From Asterias rubens (lineage: Eukaryota; Echinodermata; Asteroidea; Forcipulatida; Asteriidae), in assembly GCF_902459465.1 (NCBI RefSeq), contig NC_047078.1, forward strand, positions 7,712,333-7,776,332: a DNA stretch of 64,000 nt, given 5' to 3'. The notes below the pieces were generated by a model that was given only the letters and a program-made list of their open reading frames with translations, made no database searches and was not told where the DNA came from. Position numbers and translations under genes: made by a program. Of this stretch, positions 1-10,978 are shown in pieces (the first letter of the stretch is position 1; each line of letters begins with the position of its first letter).

Positions 1-185
1 GAAAACTGAACACGGCGGAAGACTGAAACTGCCACACCGGTAATGCGCGGCATTTATGAAGTGTTTTTTCTTGCCAAGACCTTTTTGGCTACAAAAAAAC
101 TTAACCAGTGAAATTGTCTACAGTACACGCAGGGAGACTCAAGTTTTGTCAAAATTAAACTGTGAGCGACCACTTTGCTCAGAAA

Positions 186-408
186 TGCTCAAAATCATGG
201 CAAAAAAAAACTCAGGGTGAGTAATTTGACTGTTGAACAATGCTCAAAATCATGGCAAAAAAAAAACTCAGGGTTAGTAATTTGATTGTTGAACAATGCT
301 CGAAATCATGGCAAAAAAAAAACTCAGGGTTAGTAATTTGACTGTTGAACAATGCTCGAAATCATGGCCAAAAAAAAACTCAGGGTTAGTAATTTGATTG
401 TTGAACAA
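186..408. repeat. 4-copy tandem repeat, 55-56 bp unit
   Basis: Four head-to-tail units start at 186, 241, 297 and 353. Each runs from TGCTC(A/G)AAATCATGG through an A-tract and CTCAGGGTTAGTAATTTGA to TGTTGAACAA. They differ by a few substitutions (GAC/GAT, CAAA/CGAA) and A-tract length. No coding capacity is visible. Confidence 0.95.
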
Positions 409-639
409 TGTCAGATAAACAAAATTATGATGGTAGAAAACCTGATATACTTATGACACAAGTGTAACGTTAATTTTCAAGTTTTCTAATTTAGTTTTCC
501 ATTTTGTCGGATTAAATCAAAGTTATTCTTGGCTAAACAATTATCATATTCAAAGAAGTGTGGAAAAGTGTACTTGATGAGCGCAAAATAGACAAATGTT
601 TTATTGAAATGGGTGTATTAGTGAAGTGCGCATTGAGCT

Positions 640-741
640 GGGCCCAATTTTCATAACGCTGCTTAAATAGAAAATATTGCTTAGCATAATTTTGGTGGCC
701 ACTTTGTATGCTTAAGCATGCAGCTCTTTGAAATTGGGCCC
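640..741. repeat. G4-family short inverted repeat
   Basis: The segment is bounded by GGGCCCAATTT and AAATTGGGCCC, with GCTTA/TAAGC motifs inside. It is the smallest complete member of a family (G4) seen again near 10123, 22501, 33292, 37971, 41358, 48131, 51340 and 60050. The structure suggests a MITE; no transposase is encoded. Confidence 0.75.
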
Positions 742-2000
742 AGACTCCTGTTGCCATGTCAACACAAACCATGGCAACAATCATAACACCAGGGCTCGGT
801 TTACAAAGAACTTTAAAAGATAATAATTTCAGTCCGAGTTACTTGGCAATGTGTGATGATGCCATAGTACAAATCACCGTGGTGATATTGACAACTTGTC
901 TTTAGGTGAATCTTAGTGTTTTTGTGAAACCGAACTCTGTACTCCTCACCCTAACCCTGTACTAACGCAACACTTTAACTTTACCAATAACACTAACACC
1001 GTAACAAATATCACTCACAATTTTAATATTTAACTATTAACACTTCACCCTCACAGCACCAACCACTATGCAGTTCGCGATTTGAATCCAATAGTAAAGC
1101 GTCATTTTATAAAAACATGCATTTTGAATATGATACTAAAATTGTATTATCCTTACAGGCTTACACTAACACTGTAGAGCAACCCAATCTATAGACATGT
1201 GTTTCTCATCCACATTCCAATCTCATGATCCAACTAATGAATATGCATATAGAGACCACCACCCCATGCAGTGATTGTACCCTTGAAACAGTAGCCCATT
1301 GATAAGTATATATCTTACATTGTATGTGTACTACATGTATAAGCAAGACATATGTGAGACACAATAAACCAAGCAAGCATCAAAGCAACAGCTCTTGTAG
1401 AACTCAAGACATTACAAAAATAAAACTTGTAAGTTTAAGCATAAGTATGTAAGCAAAGAAGTATGCCTAATTTGTATTTATTTAGTATTTAATTATTGCA
1501 AATTGTTTAATACGATGTGATTACAGGTCAAATATTTTTGAGAAGCCACGGTGCAAAATAAGACCAGCAGATAACATGCAAACTATCGTGTATGGTGTTA
1601 ATTATTGTAATTAAAAAGTATTGGTTTATTCTGGGATTTAGTGGAGAAGTACATGTATCAAGCTTTTCAGATGCCCGATGACAAAACGCCATGGGAATAA
1701 TTGTTATCAAAAATCTTTTGAAATACACAATTTTTTTAGTTGAATTGATTTGCAATACTTATGTGTACAGAACCACAAGGGGTAAACACTTACAAAATAT
1801 AAATGTAAACCTATATTTAAAATTGTTTGTTTACTTTTTGTTAGATTAGTGAAGTATGTCACCATGTGGCATGTGTGCATAGCGATCACTGATGATTCTG
1901 TTTTTATTAAATGAAAAGGTACCAGACTATAACATGTTTCTTCTAGTCTTGGCTTGGTGTAGGATAGTGCCCGACATTTGGTAGTGGCTAAGGCGAGAAA
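742..2000. other. No recognisable feature
   Basis: AT-rich sequence with no recognisable exon, RNA gene or repeat boundary. A short CCCTAACCCT-like string near 950 is isolated and not telomeric. Confidence 0.6.
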
Positions 2001-2250
2001 CACTATTGGTAATTGTCAAAGACCAGTCCTCTCTTTTGGTGTATCTCAATATTAATAATGAAAGAAGAAACACCCTTGTCACTCGAAGTTGTGTGCTGTC
2101 AGATGCTTGATTTCGGGACCTCAAAATCTAATTCTGAGGTCTCAAAATCAAATTCGTGGAAAATTACTTCTTTCTTGAAAACTCAGTTACTTGAGAGGGA
2201 GCTGTTTCTCACAGACTACTTTGAGTAATTACTAATAGTGTCCACTGCCT
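2001..2250. mobile_element. T1 MITE, 5' truncated
   Basis: It starts inside the T1 terminal repeat (CACTATTGGTAATTG), carries the T1 palindromic centre (GACCTCAAAATC...TGAGGTCTC) and ends GTCCACTGCCT followed by TTAA. The outer bases of the left terminus are missing, so this is an eroded copy. Confidence 0.85.
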
Positions 2251-2499
2251 TTAATGACGATTACTCAGCAGTTGTCGCTGAAGCCAACATTCACAGTTGT
2301 AGCCATAGTCGCTTGATTTAGGACTCTGCCTCATACTGATTGCATAAGAGAACAGAACAAAATGGCCGCTCCATTGTGAAAAAAAGGTTAAGGCCAAATT
2401 TCATGAAACATGTACGGAGCACAAAAACTTGCTAAGCACAGCAAAGCATTGCTTAACAGAGACAGGGGCCGTATTCACAAAGCCCTCGTAAATTGGCCA

Positions 2500-4245
2500 C
2501 TTACGTAGCTCTTATTTAGTAGGTATCTAGCATGAAACGCTACCTAAGCGAACGTACGACTTATAACATGACGTATAACGTAAGCTGCACTGAAGTTGCC
2601 TTGGTAAAGTAACTGGCCCTAAACTCCATTCAGTGGCTCCGATGAATGACAGACGATCTGCCCAGTGCACATTGCATGCATTGTTCGCTTTACACTGGCG
2701 ATTACGCAATTACATTGTTTGGTATTATTCTACTAAAGGGGCAAATTAGGCAATAATTATGACAGGAAATTACAAGACTATAACTCGTTTGACCTTAATA
2801 AGAGATGTTAAATTTGCATCGGAGAGAACGTACTCCATCGGTTGAATGAGCGTGTGCGTATCTACGTTTGACCTTATTATGAAGGGATATAAGTACCTTG
2901 CCAGTGGATGTGGATGTAAACTGTTATTAATTACATGTGCTTATTCAATTTCATTTATTTTTTATTGCAGATTTTTTTTTTTTTGCTTAACAAAACACAG
3001 TTGCTGGCAGTATAAGCACTTTATGTAATCCACCACAAACATAAAAACCTGCAGAAGTTTGAGATCTATCGGTCATCGGGTCACGAGAAAATAGTGAAAA
3101 GTCTATTACAACATGTTTATTTTAAGTTCCATACTTTCCTGATGTCCTTCCTATCTGGATTGACACATTGGTTCTCATGGAAATATCTATATTTCATGCA
3201 GAGGGGAGCAGGTGTCACAAACGTGACATGGCCAGTTTTTGTTTTTTTCCCAAAAACATTTTCCCAAGCTGAATTTACAATGTAAATATTTCTTAAAATC
3301 TATGACACACAATATAAGAGTAGAATGAAACTTCAAACTGAAGTGATAGACCCATGAACAAAGTATTTTGTTGTAATCTAAAGCTTTACTTGTTCAATAG
3401 TGTTAAATAGTTGTAAGAGTTTTTGGTCTTCAAACACTTTGACCACATTACTTTAACAACTCAAGCAAGCACCACATTTTGTTCAAAGGCCAAGTTTGAA
3501 AGATTTTACCACCTTCAAGTTTGGTTTCACAGTTAACCAACTTTAAATCACTTTTGTTTCTACATAATACCTAAATGTCAATGAATGCTAGTTGAAGTTA
3601 TATTCTGGCTAATTGTCAAGTGGACAATGTGCGCCGGGCAGATTGCATGTCACCCAGCGTCCTAATCTGATAGCCATTGAAAGGAGTTTATGGCCGGTCA
3701 CTACTCGACTTACGTTATACATCATATTATAGACGATGTGACCTATGTTTACATTTAAACCGCCCTCTGTTGACGAAACACTGTATACGTCATGTTTCGC
3801 CGGGCAAAAAGACACGTAGTCATGGTGAGAGTGCATACACTTTCTAGCTGGCTGCCAAAACACAAAGGTTTTGCCCGGTGGTATGCGCGCGAATCGTGTT
3901 ATGGTTTTCGAGTGACTTCAGAGGTCACATATCGTCTATAGGTCATCATAACATTCGCTTAGGTAACGCAAGTATTTATACGTCATATTATAGGTCACAT
4001 AACGTTCGCTTTCTAGGTAACGCCAGTGTTCAGTCAAGCGGACAATGCGCGCAATGTGCGCTGGGCAGATCGTTTGTCAATCGTCTTATGATCCCAGAAC
4101 CAGTGATGAATGGGAGTTTGGGCTGGTTACTTATCAAGGCAATTTCAGTGCAGCTTAATATGTTATACGTCATATTATAAGTCATACGTTCGCTTATAGG
4201 TAGCGCTTCATGCTAGATACCTAGTAAGACTTTAGCATTCTTATC
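2500..4245. mobile_element. Element with ~200 bp inverted arms
   Basis: About 200 bases at 2505-2705 recur in reverse orientation at about 4022-4240. Shared landmarks are TAGCATGAAACGCTACC against GGTAGCGCTTCATGCTA, CTTATAACATGACGTATAAC against GTTATACGTCATATTATAAG, and GACGATCTGCCCAGTGCACA against TGTGCGCTGGGCAGATCG. A third partial copy lies at 3610-3900. Either this is one ~1.75 kb non-autonomous transposon with long terminal inverted repeats, or separate copies in opposite orientation. No transposase is visible between the arms. Confidence 0.6.
2985..3105. repeat. T3-family fragment
   Basis: It resembles the 5' part of the T3 copy at 30544 (AACAAAACA(C)AGTTGCTGGCAG, then AAGCACTTTATGTAA and a 'GAGAT.TATCGG' block). 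Both ends are missing. Confidence 0.6.
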
Positions 4246-4574
4246 GCTTTACTACCGCGTTACTTACTTAACCTCTCGTAACACCTTCTTAAGCAGGAAC
4301 ACGCTTGAGCTGAACAGTCATGGATTTGTTATGTAATCCACTGGAGCGTGACCTCATTGTCCAGAACGTGTATTTATACAGTGACTGGACTGGCTACCGT
4401 CATTTTTGAGATATTTGTCACCCTGCAAACATGGAGAGCCAGACTAAAGCAAGGAGGAAGATGGTTGTCCCGCAACGCGAGGAGGCGCAGGGGAATCAGC
4501 GGAAGGCAAATTTCTCGCCTACTGAGATAGTGATACTTAGTTGATCGTGTTGCATTGAATTGGTCGATGCTTAA

Positions 4575-4958
4575 AGGAACACGTTGCCTTGGATCGGACG
4601 AGTTGGTCTATAAAAAGTGTTTGAAACCGTTTGTTATGAAATGTATACGGTTAGAAAGATGTTTTAAAAGTAGAATATAATGATCCACACAAGTATCACT
4701 CAAAATTGCACGGTTTTCGTTTTATGTCGCGAACTATCACGTTCGGCCATTTATGGGAGTCAAAATTTTGACTCCCATAAATGGCCGACTGTGTTATTGG
4801 ACCAGGTAAAAAAAAAAAACACGCAATTTCGAGGCATATTTGTGTAGATCATTGTATTCTACTTTTAAATCATCTTTCTAACCATATGCATTTTATAACA
4901 AACGGTCACAAAACGCTTTTCAAAGACCAACTCGACCGATCCAAGGCAACGTGTTCCT
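4575..4958. mobile_element. T2 MITE, complete, TTAA flanked
   Basis: A 384 bp near-perfect palindrome lies between TTAA (4571-4574) and TTAA (4959-4962). Termini are AGGAACACGTTGCCTTGG and CCAAGGCAACGTGTTCCT. The centre is an uninterrupted hairpin, GGCCATTTATGGGAGTCAAA and its complement, around 4745-4790. Other copies are at 12636 and 45404. The apparent 122-codon frame across it is palindromic repeat sequence, not a gene. Confidence 0.9.
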
Positions 4959-4962
4959 TTAA

Positions 4963-5865
4963 CAACAAATTTTCAGATGTTGTAACGCTGAAGAGAAAGG
5001 CCGACACCTGGGCAAAATTTTTGCGGAGAATCAACTGTGTAGGAAAAGTCCTCAGAACTACCAAAGTGGTATCACAAATGGGATGCTTTTCAGAGAGCTT
5101 TCACACGACACCAACATGCAACATGCTGAACTATCGAGTTGTTGTTTAATCACTACTACCAGTACAATTGTATTGAAAAGTAACACAGATCATGGCAAGT
5201 AAAACAAAAATTGTATAGACAGAAATCACCGTAACAAACTTAAAAACCACGCATAGCCAAACAAGAGCAGAAACACCAACCAGACGAACTAAATTTAAAC
5301 CAAAATAATAATACACAATACACAACTAAATTAAAATAGGAAATAATTATAATAGTAGTAACAAGTAATCATCAACAAATAGTCGTAATAAATAAAAAAT
5401 AATAAAAAATAAATAAACGAATGAATAAGTAATAAATAAATAAATAAATAAATTACAACGATGACATATAATAACACAAATCAAGAAGAATTTATTAAAA
5501 AATAGATAAAAAATAGTTTGGTACCTTCTCCAAAATTTCGCAATGTTTGAGAAAGTTTCGCAAGGAATGTAGAACAAATTAAAAGCTGTTGTCCTGCGCA
5601 TAAAGCTCAATTCTCCAGGAAATGTTGGCCAGAAATGTTGAAAAAGGGCATACGAAAACGCTACGAAGCCGAAAACACCCCACGTAGCACTAGTAAGAAC
5701 TTACGCACACAATTGAAGTTACGAGTGCTTCGTGAATATGACGCAACTCGCTAAGAATGAACTAGTAATACGTAAGTGCTTACTAAGGCCTAAGAAGGCT
5801 TCATGTATAAGGCCCCACACAAAATTACATTGAGTTTACTTTGTCGAGCAGTATTTTCTGCTTAA
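4963..5865. other. AT-rich spacer with (TAAA)n
   Basis: No gene signal. A (TAAA)n/(AATA)n low-complexity run covers about 5390-5455. The tract at 5620-5830 has CTTACGTACG-like short repeats of uncertain nature. Confidence 0.6.
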
Positions 5866-6240
5866 AGTTACCCCTTGTGATTTTGCTCTTTTTTTTTACA
5901 CAAATTTGATAAAAATATTTGATAAAACTGATTTGTTCAATTTTTTGTCTAAATTTGATAAAACTGCTGGACTTACCCCTTGTGATTTTTTCACTTTTTT
6001 GGCTCCAATTGGATAAAACTGCTGGACTTACCCCTTGTGATTTGTTCTATATAAAGACCTATTTTTTATGAAAATGCTGGACTTACCCCTTGTATTTGTT
6101 ATTATTTTTTAGGCCTATTTCTTACAAAAATGCTGGACTTACCCCCTTGTCGTTTTTTCAATTTTTTTTGCCTATTTTTGATGAAAATGCTGGACTCTTA
6201 CCCCTTGTCGTTTTTTCATTTTTAAGCCTGTTTTTGATGC
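5866..6240. repeat. Minisatellite, TGCTGGACTTACCCCTTGTG unit
   Basis: Six degenerate units of about 50-60 bp are anchored on (GGA)CTTACCCCTTGT near 5869, 5970, 6026, 6082, 6133 and 6195. Each is followed by a T-rich stretch and GATAAAACTGC or TATGAAAATGC. The shared CCCTTGTGA core grades into the larger hairpin array that begins at about 6241, which suggests one array evolved from the other. Confidence 0.85.
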
Positions 6241-8268
6241 CTTATCATATTTTTCTTGAAAATGTTCACAAGGCCTTGTGAACTTATCATATTTTTACAG
6301 AAAATGTTCACAAGGCTATATATATAGCCTTGTGAACTTATCATGTTTGTACAGAAAATGTTCACAAGCCTTGTGAACTTATAATAATAAGGCTATAGCC
6401 TTGTGAACTTATCATTTTTTTACAGAAAATGTTCACAAGGTTATATAGCCTAATAGCCTTATGAACTTATCATATTTTTACAGAATATTTTCACAAGGCA
6501 ATATACATGTTTTTCTTGAAAATGTTCACTTGTGAACTAAATCATATTTTTACAGAAAATGTACAAGGCTATATATATAGCCTTATAGCCTTGTGAACTT
6601 ATCATATTTTTACAGAATATTTTCACAAGGCAATATATGTTTTTCTTTCAGAAAACGTTCACTTGTAGCTTATCATATTTTTACAGAAAATGTTCACAAG
6701 GCTATAAATAGCCTTATAGCCTTGTGAACTTATCATATTTTTACAGAAAATGTTAGCCTTGTGAACTTATCATATTTTTACAGAAAATTTTCACAAGGCC
6801 TTGTGAACTTATCATGTTTTTCTTGAAAATGTTCACTTGTGAACTTTTCATAGCCTTGTTAACTTATCACATTTTTCTTGAAAATGTTATAGCCTTGTGA
6901 ACTTATCATATTTTACAGAAACTGTTCGCAAGGCCTTGTAAGCTTATCATGTTTTTCTTGAAAATGTTCACTTGTGAACTTATCATGTTTTTACAGAAAA
7001 TGTTCACAAGGCTACAAGCCTTGTTAACTTATCACATTTTTCTTAGACATTTTCAAAAGGCTTATAGCCTTATAGCCTTGTGAACTTATCATGTTTTTAC
7101 AGAAAATGTTCACAAGGCCTTGTGATTTTGTGAACTTATCATGTTTTTCTTGAAAACGTTCACTTGTGAACTTATCATAGCCTTGTTAACTTATCATGTT
7201 TTTCTCGAAAATGTTATAGCCTTGTGAACTTATCATATTTTACAGAAACTGTTCGCAAGGCCTTGTAAGCTTATCATGTTTTTCTTGAAAATGTTCACTT
7301 GTGAACTTATCATGTTTTTACAGAAAATGTTCACAAGGCAACAAGCCTTGTTAACTTATCACATTTTTCTTAGACATTTTCAAAAGGCTTATAGCCTTAT
7401 AGCCTTGTGAACTTATCATGTTTTTACAGCAAAGGTTCACAAGCCTTGTGAACTTATAATATAAGCCTTGTGAACTTATCATATTTTAACATAAATTGTT
7501 TACAAGGCTATATAGCCTTGTGAACTTATCATTTTTTTTTTACAGAAAATGTTTGCAAGGTTATAGCCTTATAACAGCCTTGTGAACTTATCTCATTTTT
7601 CTTGAAAATATTCACAAGGCCCATATATATATAGCCTTGTGAACTTATCATGTTTTTACAGACAATTTTCACAAGCCTATAGCCTTATATTTTTACAGAA
7701 AATGTTTACAAGGCTATAGCCTTATCCTTGTGAGCTTATAATATTTTTCTTGAAAATGTTATAGCCTTGTGAACTTATCATTTTGTTTACAGAAAATGTT
7801 TGCAAGGTTATAGCCTTATAATAGCCTTGTGAACTTATCATATTTTTCTTGAAAATGTTCACAAGGCTTATATATAGCCTTGTTAACTTATCTTATTTTA
7901 AGTGAAAATGTCTACAAGGCTTTATAGCCTTGCCTTGTGAACTTATCATATTTTTACAGAAAATGTTCACAAGGCCTTGTGATTTTGTGAACTTATCATG
8001 TTTTTCTTGAAAATGTTCACTTGTGAACTTAACATAGCCTTGTTAACTTATCATGTTTTTCTCGAAAATGTTATAGCCTTGTGAACTTATCATATTTTAC
8101 AGAAACTGTTCGCAAGGCCTTGTAAACTTATCATGTTTTTCTTGAAAATGTTCACTTGTGAACTTGTCATATTTTTACAGAAAATGTTCACAAGGCTATA
8201 TATATGTTTTTCTTGAAAATGTTCACTTGTGAACTTATCATATTTTTACAGAAAATGTTCACAAGGCT
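6241..8268. repeat. 2-kb hairpin minisatellite array
   Basis: About 40 degenerate units. The typical unit is TATAGCCTTGTGAAC, then a ~22-base loop, then GTTCACAAGGCTATA, so each unit is a hairpin with perfect 15-bp arms. Two loop types alternate: TTATCATATTTTTACAGAAAA and TTATCATGTTTTTCTTGAAAA. A higher-order duplication of about 328 bp is visible; the marker GTTCGCAAGGCCTTGTAAGC occurs at 6923 and 7251, with a variant at 8108. The array stops abruptly at the broken transposase at 8269. CRISPR is excluded because units are self-palindromic, degenerate and lack unique spacers. Confidence 0.92.
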
Positions 8269-9482
8269 ATAAGTCGTCCATCTGCGTTGGCCACTTTGCG
8301 CACCACCGTGCCTGTGTTTGGATCCCTCCAACCTTGGTGTGCAGATGACAGGAGCATCATGACTTTGCTGTCTTTCCAAAGGCATGATGTCAGTTGGCCG
8401 TTCTGGCGGGTATAAAAGGTTCCCCTTTCGCAGGTGTTCAAGTGCTTGACCTTTTTGTGATTTGGATTACTCTGTGATGTTGTGAAGTCCTTTGGTAGCC
8501 CTTTACTATTACTCTTGACAGCACCAGTCAGATAGGTACGCTTAGCGAGGAGGGTAGGAGCCAGGAAAACTGAGGTGTAGAGCCGGTCTGTGAAAATATG
8601 ATGGTAAAGGTTGAGTTGATGCTTTGCTGTCGCCATCACAATGTCTACCATCTTTGTAGGGGTTCCTCCGTGGGGATGAATAGTGAAGTTGATGAAGAAT
8701 CCCGTGGCTGCCTCAGCGAGGACATAGATCTTAAATCCAGTGCGAATGGGCTTGAAGGGCATTAACAACTTCCTTACACTGGCTTTAAAACCTCGGTATT
8801 TCACCATGGCCTCGTCGAGACTCAGCTCCCGGTGTGGTTTGTAGTTTCTGAGACATTTTCGGCGCACCTTGTCACATGCAGGCAGGATTGGATGAAGTGG
8901 GGATTTCTTCTTGGCATGGTAGCGATGAACTTTGTCACGTATCAGATCTGGGTTTTTGTCCGGGTCATTGCAGGAGATGTGCTGACTGAGGGCATCAAAT
9001 CGATGGTGCTTCATGGTCTGTGAAATTAGCTTGTTGCGCAGCCCAGGATGAGAAGACCAGTAATCCTTGTAGTTGTTGATTTTTACCAGGCCCATCATCA
9101 GGTGGATCCCTACCCATGCTCTAATTTCTTGTAGTGATGTTGGTCACTGCCTGCCTTTACGTAAGCTCTTGTTGGTCCAAGTGACGATCATGGTAAACAA
9201 AACCAAAGGAAACTTAAAAACTTCAAAAATACTTAAGTGGCGACTCTTTCTTCGAAAATTTCGGGCCATGGGGTTTCTTCCCTCTAAACGATCTAATGCG
9301 GACGTCCTCGAGGCTTCTAGTCCAACCTGCCTCATCGGGGGCATAGTCATCTTGGTAGGCGAATGGCGGGTCCGGGTCGTTGTCGGAGTCGGGTAGCGGA
9401 ACTTGCTTAGTCTTCTTTTTTCGGGGGGTTTTGGTCTTGGGTGGTCGTGTGGATGGTCCTTGGTCACATACTCACATTCAAC
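8269..9482 (-). pseudogene. piggyBac-type transposase, truncated, one in-frame stop
   Basis: A DDE transposase of the PGBD4/piggyBac family (cut-and-paste at TTAA). One minus-strand frame runs from 9482 to 8262, interrupted by a single TGA at 9144-9146. Upstream of the stop comes the family block LVLFTMIVTWTNKSLRKGRQ; downstream comes PTSLQEIRAWVGIHLMMGLV, then KINNYKDYWS. Counting from Met at 9098, the first catalytic Asp block is ELSLDEAMVKYRGF (D95), the second IFTDRLYTS (D171; family form DNFYTS), and a late block is CLWKDSKVMMLLSS (residues 239-252). The frame ends at the hairpin-array junction: its last codons (A-L-stop) are already array sequence. The C-terminal part, including the usual YNxxMGGVD region and cysteine-rich tail, is absent. 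The lost Trp (TGG to TGA) and the truncation make this a dead copy. A spliced host-domesticated gene is unlikely. Confidence 0.9.
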
Positions 9483-9507
9483 TCATATTACTTTTTTGTC
9501 CCAAACT

Positions 9508-9829
9508 TTCCAGCTCAACAGTGAAAACAAAAAACAAACTGCAATGGTGAAAGACTTGTCTTGAAATATTATTCCATGAAATGCTTTACTTTTTGAGAAA
9601 ACAGCAAAACAATATAAATTCTCGTTAACGAGAATTACGGATTTATTTGAAACACGTGTCATCACACGGCGAAACGCGCGGAAACAAGGGTGGGTTTTTC
9701 TGTTGTTTTCTCTCGACTCCGACGACCGATTGAGCCTAAATTTTCACAGGTTTGTTATTTGATATAGAAGTTGTGGTACACAAAGTGTGGGCCTTGGGCA
9801 ACACTGTTTACCGAAAGGGTCCAATGGCT
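9508..9829. mobile_element. T5 MITE, left end eroded
   Basis: It matches the T5 copies at 12279 and 46796: GGTGAAAGACTT..CTTGAAATAT, ATGAAATGCTTTACTTTTTG, a centre with ATAACGAGAATTA-type palindrome, CACAGGTTTGTTATTTGATA, and the terminus CCGAAAGGGTCCAATGGCT followed by TTAA (9830-9833). The left terminus cannot be placed. Confidence 0.8.
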
Positions 9830-9859
9830 TTAAGGTAAGCAGAGCCATGATGTTGGGCG

Positions 9860-10411
9860 ATGCACTAACGACTCTACAGCGGCTCAAATATTGCAAAAAC
9901 TGTGAAGCAAACTGGGGGGTACCCCTAAGTAAAGAGTTGTCAATACCTCTTAAGATTTTTTTTCACCCCAATTTTGAGTTTAAAGCTAAGTAGCCATATT
10001 AAGTCAAACACAGGCTCCTGCCATTTTAATACTAAAAAAAACTGCTGACAATGTTTTATTGATGCTTCCAAAAGACCATAGTAAGATCTCTCTTCCACCA
10101 AAGTTTCATTGCTCGACAAACTGGGCCCAATTTCATGGCTCTGCTTACTGCCGAATTCTGTGCTGACGATCACTGTTCCCTGCTTACGTGCAAGTACCGA
10201 ATTTCTGCGCTAGCCTTTTAAGCGTAGAATGCCTAGGCTGTGAAATACACTTGTTGTATAGGCACAGAATTTCCTGCTTCCATAAAACTTGGCCCTGCAC
10301 TCATGACTCTACTGAAACATTGCCATAACCATGACGCAAACTTGGGGGTACCCCTAAGTAAAGAGTCAATGCCTCTTAAGATTATTTCTTTCTCCAATTT
10401 TGAGTTTCTTA
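9860..10411. repeat. Direct repeats flanking a G4 element
   Basis: About 110 bp at 9865-9980 recurs in the same orientation at 10300-10405; both hold GGGGTACCCCTAAGTAAAGAG, CCTCTTAAGATT and CCAATTTTGAGTTT. Between them sits a G4-type element, GGGCCCAATTTCATGGCTCT (10123) to CATAAAACTTGGCCC (10295), with internal GTGCTTACG-like and CGCTAGCC motifs. The same G4 subtype is at 41358-41585. Confidence 0.75.
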
Positions 10412-10415
10412 TTAA

Positions 10416-10974
10416 AGTCACCTGTGATATTTTTTCAAAATAAAGCTTTTGTGACTAATGTGTTTTGATGAGTGGAATGTGAATAAACAGTTCTTATCAG
10501 TGCTTATGTTATTTACAAATTTAAGAGTAGACCCCAACCCGAGAGGGCGCTGTCCGCGACGTCAATCGAGGCAGACTTTGTCTGTAATGCGTAGAGTAAA
10601 CACAGTTGCAAAGTACATGTACAGACCAAGTCGTGAGTTTGTACGTTTCACCAAAAAAAATTTTTTGTTTTTTTCCGGCAATGCCGACCAGGTGTATTGC
10701 TGCTGAATGCAGAAAAACACTTTTTGAAATGTACCAAATCACGACTGGGACGTACATGTACTTTGCACGTGTGTTTACTATACGCATTGTAGGCACAGTC
10801 TGCCTCGATTGACGTCACAAAAGGGGTAGGCGGAGTCAGCCCCCCAAATAAATTTATATATTTTTTTAACATGTAAATCGTGACAAACAATTACTAAACA
10901 AATTGTTTTATTGTTCGTAAGCATATTTTATACTCTTATGTTTGAAAGTAAAAAAATACTATTTCCAGGTGACT
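10416..10974. mobile_element. T6 MITE with a THAP-like start
   Basis: A ~559 bp palindromic element between TTAA (10412-10415) and TTAA (10975-10978), with termini AGTCACCTG and CAGGTGACT. Both arms carry TGACGTCA-like and GAGGCAGACT blocks. On the + strand from 10681 it reads MPTRCIAAECRKTLFEMYQ, resembling the first residues of a THAP zinc finger (MPxxC-x4-C). THAP domains occur in transposases of the Kolobok and P superfamilies. TTAA target sites plus a purine start (AG) fit Kolobok better than piggyBac, whose ends are usually CCY. No complete THAP or DDE domain remains, so the superfamily assignment is inference. Confidence 0.7.
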
Positions 10975-10978
10975 TTAA

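Noticed and set aside
941..965. Telomere-like CCCTAACCCT
   Set aside because: A single partial occurrence, not a tandem array.
4781..5149. 122-codon open frame
   Set aside because: It lies across the right half of a T2 palindrome and its flank; the same sequence recurs with stops at 12844 and 45590.
6241..8268. CRISPR-like array of short repeats
   Set aside because: Units are self-complementary, degenerate and contiguous with no unique spacers, and the context is eukaryotic.
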